64,000 bases of DNA, taken from Corallium rubrum. Its lineage: Eukaryota; Cnidaria; Anthozoa; Scleralcyonacea; Coralliidae. The position numbers and the translations under genes are program-made. How positions within the stretch are numbered: position 1 is the first letter of the stretch; each line of letters opens with the position of its first letter. The notes below the pieces were generated by a model. That model worked only from the letters and a program-made list of their open reading frames with translations. It had not been told where the DNA came from and did no database searches. Location: NCBI GenBank assembly GCA_964035015.1, contig OZ035998.1, positions 20,853,227 to 20,917,226 on the forward strand, written 5' to 3'. Positions 31,905-43,600 of this stretch are shown here, piece after piece.

Positions 31905-32272
31905 CCTACGCCTCCACACATCGAAACCGGAGCCTCGCCAGTGCCTTCAACGACAATGAGAGGGAAAAGAAGCGACACTACAATCAACGCATCATTGAGA
32001 TTGAGCATGGGTCCTTCACACCACTTGTTTTCAGTGCTTTTGGCGGGTGTGGAAGAGAAACCCAACATTTCCTTTCCTCGCTGGCAGACAAAATTGCTTT
32101 GAAGAAGCACTTTGAGCAAAGTACGGTGATGAGTTGGCTGCGGAAGAAAATATCCTTCGCCCTGCTGCGAGCTCAAGTCCTCTGCATTAGAGGAAGCCGA
32201 TCATTGCACAAGCGGGCTCCTGTTTTTAATGCATCGGACATCGAACTATCTGAGAAAAACTCTCAAATGTAA
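31905..32272 (+). pseudogene. C-terminal end of a retroelement ORF
   Basis: An open stretch reads SLASAFNDNEREKKRHYNQR, IIEIEHGSFTPLVFSAFGGC, a SLADKIALKK segment and SFALLRAQVLCIRGSRS, ending at TAA 32270-32272. I recall the EHGSFTPLVFS ... RGSRS arrangement from the C-terminal part of ORFs of abundant cnidarian retroelements, but cannot name the clade. The 5' remainder of the ORF is missing. Confidence 0.5.
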
Positions 32273-33820
32273 CTCAAAATGTGATAACCATTTTGTAAAA
32301 ATACACGTTTTGTATAGGTTTAAAATTTATAATTTATATAATATACTATTTGTAATTGAATGTTATACTGTATGTAATCCAAGATTGGATCTTATTAAAA
32401 AATTTTGTTGGTTTTTAATTAATTTCACAGCAGTTCCACTTGTCTTAACTCATATCATCAGTCTTGATTTTTCAGGATAGCATTATTTTTTGGAATATTT
32501 ACTGTTTTGTTCTGTAGTACGTAGTTCATCATATTTATATATTAAATATAATAAAAATAATGAAAGTATAAGTAAGTTTATTATATAAAATACGAGTGTT
32601 TTGTTGATGTTTCCGACAATAATAAAAATAGGCACGCTCAGCGTGCATGTATCTACTGCGCTACAGTGCAAGTTGTAACAACATTCTCAATTTAGTAGTT
32701 CAGCATCGCGTAAATAAAACCACGCACCTCGACTTTCTCGCTCAAACGACAAACTTTCCATGGACGAAAAGACAGAGCGAGTGCTGGTTTGGCTTCGAAT
32801 TAAGATCTTTCTGATTTAACCAATGTTTCAAGTGTACAGTTGACATGTTCGATCCTCGGCCAAGATTTCTTAGCTATAAGTTTGTATGCAGAAATCAACT
32901 GTACTTGGCACTGCTTGCGTTATATGTAGGCGTATACAATACTTATTCAAAAAGCGCGTTGATCATTGTTCAGACAAATCAATGTGTTACCAGAGTCTAA
33001 CATAGTATTAAAAGATTATAGAACGAAAGCGATATAGAGTGCAGGGGCGCACATTCGAAACTTTTTTGGGTGGGTGCTTTTCGTTCTGGGACCGACTTTT
33101 TTTATCAGTAGTGTCGAAGCTATGCACTTTCCCAGATCAGGATCTATCTAGAGGGGTTTGGGGGCATGCCCCTCAAGAAAATTTTGAAATTTGGATGCCC
33201 TGAAACACCATTTCCAGCACTCTCAGGCGAATATTTCGGTCAAAAAGGCAAGGTAAATTGATTGTCATTTTACGCTTTTTTTCCATGAAAAATGAAAACT
33301 GACATATTTACCGAGCTACCTCCTCCACAGGCATTTATTTCCCAGCTTCTTTCTTTCATAAGGGGGTGCAAATAAATTTAAAACATCTGCGGAGGAGGTA
33401 GCGTACCGAGTTAAAGCTCGTGAAATCCCACACTACCTACTCAAATTAAATGTATCATGCTTGTATGAATCAACGTGGACGAATTAGGTTTAAAATTAAA
33501 TATTTTAAAACTTTGTCAAAGTTATTTTGAATTTCCGTGAGCCAACATTATGGAGTACAACCCCAAAACAAGTACTTTCTCAGGTATATGGAAACAGACT
33601 TCTATCGGGATATGAAAATCCCAATTGAAGACCAGATCTATAAACTCGGGATTTTTCTTCAGTATCGCGATCGAGCCCGCGTCGGGATTCGGGATTTTGA
33701 AGCAAAATCGGATAAATACCCGAGGAAATCGGGATGGTTGGATACTCTGGATCAGTCTGTTTGATAAGTTTAACGACCATCTCCCCTTAAACTCATTTCC
33801 TCATGATCAAGTTCCCAAAA
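32273..33820. other. Intergenic, mostly unassigned
   Basis: AT-rich sequence. A hairpin (TACCGAGCTACCTCCTCC near 33310 against GGAGGAGGTAGCGTACCGAG near 33400) is visible. The open frames near 33537-33860 show no domain. Confidence 0.4.
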
Positions 33821-33821
33821 C

Positions 33822-34085
33822 CATCACACCGGACGGTCAAGACGGACCGAAAAGGTAGTCGGATCGATAATTCGGAACCGACTTTTTCAACCGACTCTCA
33901 ATTGTTGGGGGGATGTCACACCCCCCCACACACCCCTAATATGCGCCCCTGATCACACCGGACGGTCAAGACGGACCGAAAAGGTAGTCGGATCGACAAT
34001 TCGGGACCGACTTTTTCAACCGAGTCTCAATTGTTGGGGGGGGGGGGGGGTGTCACGCCCCCCACACACACACCCTAATGTGCGC
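33822..34085 (+). repeat. Tandem duplication of ~131 bp
   Basis: ATCACACCGGACGGTCAAGA to a G-run and ACACACCCTAAT-TGCGCCCC is repeated twice in a row with small changes; the second copy has a longer G-run (34035-34050). Confidence 0.85.
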
Positions 34086-35040
34086 CCCACCGCGTTTCTG
34101 CTCGTTTGGCTTCGAATCACGATCTTTCTGAAATCTGAATAGCCTTTTAAATAATGTTTCAAGTGTACTGTTGACATGCTAGCTATAAGTTTATACGAGG
34201 AAATCAACTGTACTTGGCACTACTTGAGTTATATTTAGGCGTATAAAATACCACACTTATTCCAAAAGCGCGTACGTTGATCAATGATGAGATTAGCGAC
34301 CGCGTTTCCTGTTTTTGCCAATTTACCTAAAATTGACATTTTATGATTAGGGATAAGGCAAACAACAACCTATTCACAATACACTAAACACTAGCTACAA
34401 AACACGGAATGGCACAACAAACCATATAGACACAACACGTCGTCTGATCGTATTTCTGATCGCCATTCAGTGCTCAACTCAGCGCGAACACATTCACAAC
34501 ACACAAAATTAAAACACAGCATGTTGCTCTGATCGCATTTTACATCATTCATCGCGAACACTAGCAAAGCAAGTTCATTTAATTCATAATTAATAGTGGA
34601 CTGAATCGACTGTTCGTCTTAGCAATGAAAGGTGTTCAGACTTCTGAATCTCATGTCAAGGCAAGTGTAGGGCAGAAAATTTTGAATTTTGAAACCTCCA
34701 AATGTGCTAAAAATATTAATGACAAGACCCTTTTTGCCCGAATCCGTACACCTATGACAATATAGTGACACAACTTGTCGTTCTCATCGTATTTCTATTC
34801 GCCAATCAGTCAGTGCTCAACTCAGCGCGAACTATTAGATTCGTGGCAAAGTATGCTATAATTCAAAATCACTTCGGAAAACGATCAGATCTACAGTATT
34901 CGGCTATCACTCGGTAAGTTGTTGTGCCACCCTACATTTTCATTGGCTCCGAAGGCTTCATCCGCTAACATTCGGTGCATTGTCTTTAATCCTGCATTCT
35001 CATTGGCTCTGAAGTTATTCTATTGTTAACTTAACTTGAC
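34086..35040. other. Intergenic, nothing firm recognised
   Basis: GTTTGGCTTCGAATCACGATCTTTCTG at 34103 echoes 32790, and an AAATCAACTGTACTTGGCAC word occurs at both 32894 and 34200, so this is probably a diverged duplicate of 32730-33000. No coding signal. Confidence 0.45.
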
Positions 35041-35042
35041 TT

Positions 35043-36430
35043 AAACACGGAGCGAGCGCATAAAAGGGAGCCCCCCCGGCTACGCACTGAACAGTTTGAA
35101 ATGTCAACAGTCAAGTCAACGAGTCAGTGAGCTGGTGAAGTTTTGAGACTTATCTTTTATTTATAACCTTTTTACCTTTCAATTACCCATGTAAATTGTA
35201 AAGAGAAGCATAAGAGTCTTAGCGAAAAACAATTCTGAAGTGATTAAATTTGTTTGGTCAATGAATTTGTAAAATATATAAGCTTATATTGACCTTGCTT
35301 TCAAACGATGTTTGAAGGTCACGTATAGCTGCTTTGTCTTTTGCCGTTTTTTAAAATAGAGTTCCACATAAAAGACAATGCTTTGATATTTAATTAAAAC
35401 AGACCATTTAAACGAAGACAATAAATAGTTTATTATATTAACTTTGCAAGTCAATATATCACAAATTGAGAACTTTTTAGTAGTCATTTGTCTGGCTTTC
35501 CAGACAACATGTACTGTCGGTCGTGCAAAAACAAAGTTGTCGTCGTTGAAAAGTGAGATGATGTTCAGACATCTACATGGAGATATTCATTATCAACATT
35601 CTTAGTGTATATAAAAGCAAGGGCGTAGGAACCGGGGGGGCTAAGGGGCTGCAGCCCCTCCAATATTTTATCTTGCTGATATTAGCCCCCCCCAATATTT
35701 TGCCCAACTACGGTTTGAGATTAAATGAGTTAAAGAGATCGTTGGTAATAATTTATAAAAATAAAAAATAAATCCTCCTAACACCATAAAAATATGAATT
35801 TCTTTCGTACAGAACGGGAAATTCGTCATATGAGGCAGGGACGCGAGGGGCCTGGGTTGCAGTAGAACCCAGCACGCACAGCGCATAGGTAGAACCCATG
35901 CTATGTGACCATTTTTCTGAAGCTGAAAACTAGTCGTGGACCCCCTAGGCGGATTTGTGGCAAAGCCGCGAATGCGCATTACACAAACTCAAGTAGCCCC
36001 CCCAAAGTAACACTGCTTCCTACGCCCCTGTATAAAAGGGTCTTATAATTACAAGGACGGAAGATATGAATGAATAAGCAAAGAATACAGACATCATCTG
36101 CATTCAACAAGAAAAATGGTGAGACGCTTGGTCTTTTTCGTACGGTTTTTCCTCACCTTAGTTTTGTTTCGACGTATTGGAAGCGTAATGTTCCCGTCTT
36201 TCTACTCAAAATGATGTGTTACACTTGAAAAAGACAAATTCGACGTTTGGGAAGTGGCAAGTTTAATTTAAAAACAGTAAACAAGTCTCACAAAAGCTCC
36301 ACTCTTCAGTCTTATTCAAAGTTCCTCGGTAAGGCCGGAAGTAATTTTAGCTGTGTGGACCAATCAGATGCGTTTGGGCAGGGTTGGCTGAGGTACTCAG
36401 CCGGTACTTATGCGCTCGCTCCGTGTTTAA
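35043..36430. repeat. Inverted TAAACACGGAGCGAGCGCAT pair enclosing another repeat
   Basis: The 20-mer at 35043 recurs as its complement at 36411. Inside, 35607-36034 is bounded by GGGCGTAGGAACCGG and CTTCCTACGCCCC, with runs of C that differ between copies. Confidence 0.55.
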
Positions 36431-36485
36431 CTCAACTCAACTCAACTCGACTTGACTCAACTCGACTTGACTTGACTTAACTTAC
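36431..36485 (+). repeat. CTCAA/CTTGA degenerate 5-bp tandem repeat
   Basis: Repeated CTCAA, CTCGA and CTTGA pentamers; the 35030-35045 end of the preceding inverted pair carries a shorter form. Confidence 0.7.
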
Positions 36486-36854
36486 GCGCACGACAGCAAC
36501 GTATCTATTAGCGCATGCGCAGTAGATACAAAAAATTATGATAACACGAGAAATAAATTTCAAGCATTCGTGCATTGTTGTGTTTATTATATACAAAAAT
36601 AGTCCTATTTTCCAACAAAAATAGAATAGAGCAGTAAACTCTAATGCGTCCCATGATAATCGGCACATGTGAGGTTCGCCCGTGAGATATCCTGATCAAC
36701 ACTCAAAATATATTTCATATTTCTGCACATTCATGTATTATTCTCTATACCCATGCACAATTTTTATAATTATTAATTACAACTGACTCCATGAAAAACA
36801 TTAAAGAACATATCATAACAAAATTTCTACAGGCAGATTTGGAGCAAATCTAGG

Positions 36855-37397
36855 CACGGAATCCATATGTTTGGCGTTAAACGCAACGGGAGATATCACC
36901 ATGGAAATTAATGAAGAAAGTAGGACAGATCGGGTACAAAGAGCAACGTTTTCGGGATTTTTTGTGCGTTGGAAGTTCCCGTTTCCATCATTGAAGGCAG
37001 TACATTTAGAAGAACAATTATATGTTTTGCTTGTTGATGAGAATTGTTTTCTTGTGACCGGGAATCGGGTATTTGAGCAGATTTAGGTTGCGCGCCGCGG
37101 CAAATCGAAGGCACAACATTTGCGTTCGACATCATTGTTATCGTAGTTGTGCGCGCTATTGGACGTGGATACTATTAGATAGTAAATTACAACTTTAGCT
37201 CTTCCTAAATATCGTCTTTTACTATCACAAATGCGAACAACTTGGCCACAAAACTAAAATCAAATGGCAGACGTTGTAATCTAACTCTGGTCCAGTGTCC
37301 TACTTTTCCGATATCACTATGGCAATATGGAGTTAAATTACCGTATTGTCATAGTGATGTCTCCCGTTGCGTTTAACGCCAAAGATATGGATTTGTT
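36855..37397. mobile_element. ~540-bp foldback element just upstream of gene B
   Basis: GGCGTTAAACGCAACGGGAG on the left and CTCCCGTTGCGTTTAACGCC on the right are perfect inverted repeats. It ends only about 150 bases before the gene B start codon, so it may lie within the promoter. Confidence 0.75.
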
Positions 37398-37399
37398 TT

Positions 37400-37545
37400 A
37401 CAGTTGTAGTTCCAACTTCCGACCGGAACAAGCGACGATAAGGCCCTGGGAACGAGGTCCGAACCAATCAATCCCGTGAGCTCATTCACAGGCAAGATGA
37501 CCCTGCGCTAGTCTGTGGTCTTTATCTTGTATTCTCTCAACAAAC
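37400..37545 (+). promoter_or_regulatory. Putative gene B promoter/5' UTR
   Basis: This interval between the foldback element and the ATG has no obvious repeat and contains a CCAAT motif (AACCAATCAAT near 37463). No TATA box is evident. Confidence 0.25.
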
Positions 37546-37627
37546 ATGGACAATTTACTCTTGTTTCTTATTTGGTTGACTGGACTGATAACCGTTGTTA
37601 AAGGCGTCACGACAACTGATGCACCAA
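37546..37627 (+). CDS. Gene B exon 1: signal peptide
   Basis: The ATG opens MDNLLLFLIWLTGLITVVKG, a classic leader, then VTTTDAP. The donor A|GTAAGT leaves phase 1. Confidence 0.78.
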
Positions 37628-40600
37628 GTAAGTATATAAATTTTTTGCGGAAGCCGCGCAGCTTAACTTGGCAACGAATGATCTGTTGTTTCGAAATACG
37701 CGCTGCAAAACATTCCAATTGCTAATGAGTAATGTACAATTATATCATGCAAGTAAACAAGTAAATTCCTTGCTTGTGTTGTGTGCTTATTCCTATGTAT
37801 ATTCTTTTTTCGGTTCGCGAGTTTAATATTAGTTTTAGATATGCTTCATGTGACAAAATGTTAAGACTCAAATGGCAGAGAAGTCTGAGAAGATCGCTAA
37901 CAGCATTTCTTCCTATGCCAAATGGCTATATATATATACTTTTTCGGTTCTCGAGTTTAATATTATGTTTAGATATGCTTCATGTGACAAAACGTTAAGA
38001 CTCAAATGGCAGAGAAGTCTGAGAAGATCGCTAACAGCATTTCTTCCTATGCCAAATGTATATATATATATATATATATATATACGAAACATCATTTACA
38101 TCTTGCATTCTAATTACGCTAACACTAACACTAACACTAACACTAACACTAACACTAACACTAACACTAACACTAACACTAACAATTCGAGTCACTTTAG
38201 CTGGAATACCTATAGTCTGCGGGGGAAGAATTTAATACAATATCGCAGTTAATTCGTTTCATCCGAAAGTTCGTGTCCATTGGATGGATTATCTCGTTCT
38301 CGGAGGAAAATATCGAACGAGAAGCAGTTACAGTCAAAATGGAAATACCTTCCCACTTCTTCTTCTGTAGTTCGTTGCGTATTACTGCATTTCTGTGGCC
38401 GCTACCGAAGCCTGAGAAATTTTTTTGTTGAAAACTGTACATAAATAGTATAATTTAGCTTTAAATGCCATTTAATTATAATACAATAGATGTTTATCCC
38501 AAATCGATACCAACACACGAATATACATCAGGAATTGGCGACTTTTATCGCTAGACTTTTCTCACGCTTAGGGTAGCGGCTACAGAAATACAGTAATACA
38601 CAACCAAGTAGAGTTTCCAGGTTGCCTAACACCTCTCCTTTTCGTCAGATCCAATGCAGTAATAACATATATAAGTATTCATTTTATCCTAGAACAATAG
38701 TTACGTGGAATCAGATTCCATATAGTAATCTCTCGTCTATATCTAGTATTCCAAGCTTCAAAACCTCCGCTATGCCTACAATTAAGTCCCTCTGTCATCC
38801 ATCTTATTGATTGATTTTGTATTTTAGTTTTTTATATATTACTTGTATATTTAAATCATTTATTAGTTGTTGGGTTTTTTTCCTCCTTTTTCTTTGTTTT
38901 GATATATATCATATGTACTATATTATAATATATAATTTTAGTTATGTACCTGTAAACCTCCTAGTATAGTGTAATAACACTGATTTAGGAGTATTTCATT
39001 AAAGCATTAAAACCAACTACAGAAGCGGAAGTAGGAAGGTATTCCATTTTGACTACTATGGCAAAAATGAATGTACAAGTAATAGTTCTGTACCATCTGT
39101 CTTTCAACTATAGCTAGGGCATCAACATTGAACCTTTATATTTACTGTATTTACTAACGAGACAAATAAGACTTTATAGATTTATTTAGGCTATAAACGC
39201 AGGATGATTGTATTCAAGGGATACCTCTAACTGAGTTATTATTTCCCAGTTCTATTCTGCTTATAAACGCAAGTGGATTCTATGCCGATATAAGCAAAGG
39301 GTCAATTCACAGTTAATCTCTATTGTCCTTGAGGAGTAAAACCGTCTGGCGTTTGACAGAGTAAAATTCCCTAAGTGGCCGGTTTTGCGCGAACCAGGGT
39401 TAACCCCCTCATTTGTCAACGAGACAATGTAACTTTATTCTGAGTAACACCAGATGATTTTAGAATTCAACAGGAAGCCTTCCGCTAGCCTACTAATCGA
39501 CACTGATCATCAACAGTAAACACAATGTACTAATATTTGCCGTTCTGTCTAATGCATACCGCAGTCAAGTATGTGAACAACTGACTGAAAACTAACCTAT
39601 TATTAATCATCACTTGGGCCGGGATCCCAACAATTTAACACCAGATACTCAACCTGTGCGGACCGCACAAAAAAAGATATACTGTTTTCTCAATAAAATA
39701 CCAACCATCCGAGAATTAAATGTATAACGCTGATCCCGCGTTTATAGCCAGTTCTTGCTGTCAATCGCATACCACGTATATATTTTAGCTAACACGTATA
39801 TTTTAACTTATTAAACGCACCGAGCGTATATTTCGGCTAATTATGTAAATAGTTCAAGACGCTTTGAAATTTGCCATGCAAGAATAAATTTTTCAAATGC
39901 TTTAAAAAAGCGGCGTGATGCTTCTATCGCTACTAATTCTCTCCAGGTATTTAAATGTATTTCATTCCACGACTATTTACACGTTGCTAAGGCCTGTTTA
40001 TATGTCACGCAATCGTGCCATCTAATCCAGAGAAATTCGATCATTCAAGGTTATATATAGGTCACATTTTTATCAGCAAAAGAATGCACCGATCCCAGTT
40101 TTGGGGCTAATGGCAATGAACACCAAAACGAGGCTTGGCCGGTGATTAGAAAAGTGTGACGTAACTGGAAAAAGCCCCCAAGATTATCAGACGGATACGT
40201 GCTTTGAATGGTTATAAATCCGTGTCCTATTTTCACGAAATTTTGGCCTTAGGTTAGGGTGTGTGTTGGGGTCAGGCTTTCATGAACCCTTTGAATTGCC
40301 ACAAGTCGACCACACGACGAGCGGCGAACGAGCGAGGGATGTGAATCTGAATCTGAATTTATTAAGTCGGTAAACTCATACAAGATCACACCAACTATTA
40401 AATTTACAAAATACAAATATTAAAATAGATAGAAGTGATGATACTAATGTTAAAATTCTAAAATAGAACTAATTACTAAAAATAGCTATCTAATTTCACT
40501 TTAAATTCGTTTAATGAATTTGCTAAGACAATGTCATGTGGCAGGTTGTTCCAGTCCTTAATCGTTCTAGGAAAATAAGAATATTTAAAAACATCTTTTT

Positions 40601-43600
40601 TTGCCTTTGGAATCTGGTATTTTAAGGGATGACTATGTGCGCGCAGGAAGCGCGAAAAGGACTTTTAGAAAGTCTAGGTACGCTGTGACGTCGCAGCGAA
40701 TCAATTGCATAAATTGGCAATATTAACAGGAGCTGTAGTCTAATTGTCGTTGCGACACAATTTAATATAGCTTTTCCTCGCTAATGTAATTATTTAGATT
40801 TTTAAGAAAGGTTAAAATACGGGTAAATACGGGGCGGTAACCGGAAACATCTGCCGACGGGAAAGGATTAATTAATGGCTTTACAGATTTAAGAACCAAC
40901 CAGAGAGAACCAACTATTATAACAAGTTAGCAACTTGTGCTATTATTATATACCAAGTGTCAAAGTTCGTGTTTTCTTGCGTCTCATTGGGCGAGAGGGT
41001 ATCACGTGATAGTGATGAAATTCCACTGTCACCCGGCAACAGCTCTGAGCCGTGAATAATATGTCAGGGACCGGTGAATAATAAAATCCTCAAGTTATGG
41101 AGCAAAAACAAAGGTTCGCTAGCCGAAGCAGCGATGAAATAGATAATTTACTCAAAGATAAAGACAAATAAAGATAAAGATAATTATTTTTGTTTTCTTT
41201 GACACTTGGTATATAATAAAATACTTATTGACTGGGACCTTCGGCAAACAGTATGTTTTGTGGCCCCTCGACCGCTCGTTGTTACCATCGGCTTCGCCTC
41301 GGGTAACAACGGCGGTCTCGGGGCTACAAAACATACTGTTTCCCTCGGTTCCAGTCAATAAGTGTTAATTGTTTGATAAAATAACATGTCATCAAATATG
41401 TCATCAAATTAACATGTCATCAAATTAACAAATTAAAAGAGAATTGTGAGGAAGCTATTTTGTCATTTCAACCTCCCGGAAAAGGTTTCGGGCGACGTCT
41501 GTTAACTGGTCGGCATGATCATGGTCGAGATACGGACAAATAAGCGCCTGCTAGCTTTTAATACAGCGGAGAACCTGCGCGTCATTACCATAACATTGCT
41601 CTAGATTCAAACGCGTTCGAATCATTCTTTTCCCGCGATGGCTTCCACCAGAAGGTACCAGTGGAGACTCATGGAGAGCCAGCTAATATTCTGTAATTCT
41701 AAAGATGATCTTCTGGAAGAATTCGATGAATATAAAAGTAAACCATGACAGTGTGTGTCGTACTTACATTGGGAGACGTGTGCTTCAAAACATGTTTAAA
41801 TATTTTCTGTTTGCCCGATTTAAATAAATTTTATATCAAAATGATCGCTTGAATCTGCCGAATCGAGCACTATAGGTTTTGTCTACCGAAAATGTTAAGA
41901 TCTGTTGTTATTCGAATATGTAATGTACTGAGTCTGTATACGTCCAACAAGGAACATTGAAATGATGCCGTGAACAACGAACCTCGCAATCTCGCACGTA
42001 ATGAATTTGCGACGTTCGTCGCCAACTTTGGAAATAACGAACGAACTTTGGAACACATTCGGCAAACGCTATGTGAAATCCTCCGTAAAATATCACTGAG
42101 TATATCTCCCAAAATTCAATTAATAATATATATTTCCAAATTTTCAAAATGTAAATGTTCGTTCTTTCAACTTGAGTGTTATTGTTGTGAATGACGCGCA
42201 GGTCCTCCGCTGTACTGAAAGCTAGCAGGCGCATATTTGTCCGTATCTCGACCATGATCTGGTGCCGACCCTATTAACTGGACTTTGACATTGTCCTCCA
42301 AAATGGCCGTTTTGGCATTCTACTGTATGTATAAGCAGTGAATACCATATCAGTTAACTATATCTCACATGGTGTATTTAAGAAATAAAAAACGTGTCGC
42401 GTGCGATTATCGAGTTATAATGCACGAGAGACGCGTGTAAAGCACGAGGCGATAGTCGAGTGTTTTACTAGCTTCTCGAGTGCATTATAACTCGATAATC
42501 GCACAGCGACTAAGTTTTTTATTTCTTTTATAAAATAATGACTTTAAATTGTCAATAAACCAATTAAAGTAAGCAGAAAAACAGATTACCTGTCTCAGGA
42601 CGAGTTTGTTACCATTTAGCTCCACGCGTAGCCCCGTACAACACGTCGGCGATTTTAACGACGAAAATGCACTTAAAGTTGCACTGAAAACATTCTGCTG
42701 TGTTAATTACGTGATTAGACATATATCCAAGTAATTTTTGACTTTCGTTGATGATTAAATCCACATAAAATTCATCAAAAACCACAAAATCGTCGCGAAG
42801 TATCTCGTGTGCCGTACCGTTATGGAGTTATAATGGCACGCTTGTTTGACCCAATAGCCAATCAGAGTGCGTGTTGTCGTTCATTTACTTCCGGTTATTT
42901 TATAAATATAAATATGCCCATACTAATAATATATTTTGCTAAATTATATAGGGAGCGTTTCGTCTGTCCTAAACCTGGCACCTACAAACTCTAGCGTGTC
43001 CGTTACTGAAAATCCACGCCTTGTAACAACTTCGAGTTCACGAGTAGTGAAAATGTCTGAAATTATTACAATGGTAACAACCGCAGTAGGAGTCGAAGCA
43101 TCAGCAACGATATCATTAGGAAAGCCACGGGCAACAAGATCAAGAACTGCAGTATTAACGACGACAATAAGAATGCGATTGCATAACACCACCACGCCTT
43201 CATATGTTTTACCAACAAGAGGTCAAAGTACACCATATAAAACATTAGTATCGATAACATCATCGAATATCATTCCACACGTGCCTCCTTTTACATCTAA
43301 CGCAACCAGGAGGTTGACGACATCCCAAATTAATTGGAGAGTTACATCATCAAGTATGGTGGCCGCTGTATCGTCTCCCTCATCAACAAGAACAACAACA
43401 ACAAAAACAAAGAAAACGACATCTTCAATGACTTTATTTGGTTTGACTGAAGGTGAAACTTTTTCTTGTTTTTAATCAACAAAAAATTAATGTATTTTAA
43501 AGAGGCGCTTTAACTTAAAAGTTAAAGCGCCTCTTTGAAACGAAAATTAAGTTTGTCTTATTTGAAAGAACACTTAAAATAATAGAATAACATCTTTTGA

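Noticed and set aside
33537..33860. Overlapping frames of about 75 codons on both strands
   Set aside because: Overlapping frames on opposite strands next to a tandem duplication; no domain or splice logic.
35607..36034. Possible gene at GGGCGTAGGAACCGG repeat
   Set aside because: The edges are inverted repeats and the small open frames inside carry no domain; treated as a MITE.
38119..38184. Interstitial telomere
   Set aside because: The unit CTAACA (TGTTAG) is not the TTAGGG repeat used by most animals including cnidarians; it is treated as an ordinary microsatellite.
41908..42255. 115-codon minus-strand frame
   Set aside because: Lies inside the arms of a foldback element and is mirrored partly on the plus strand; no domain.
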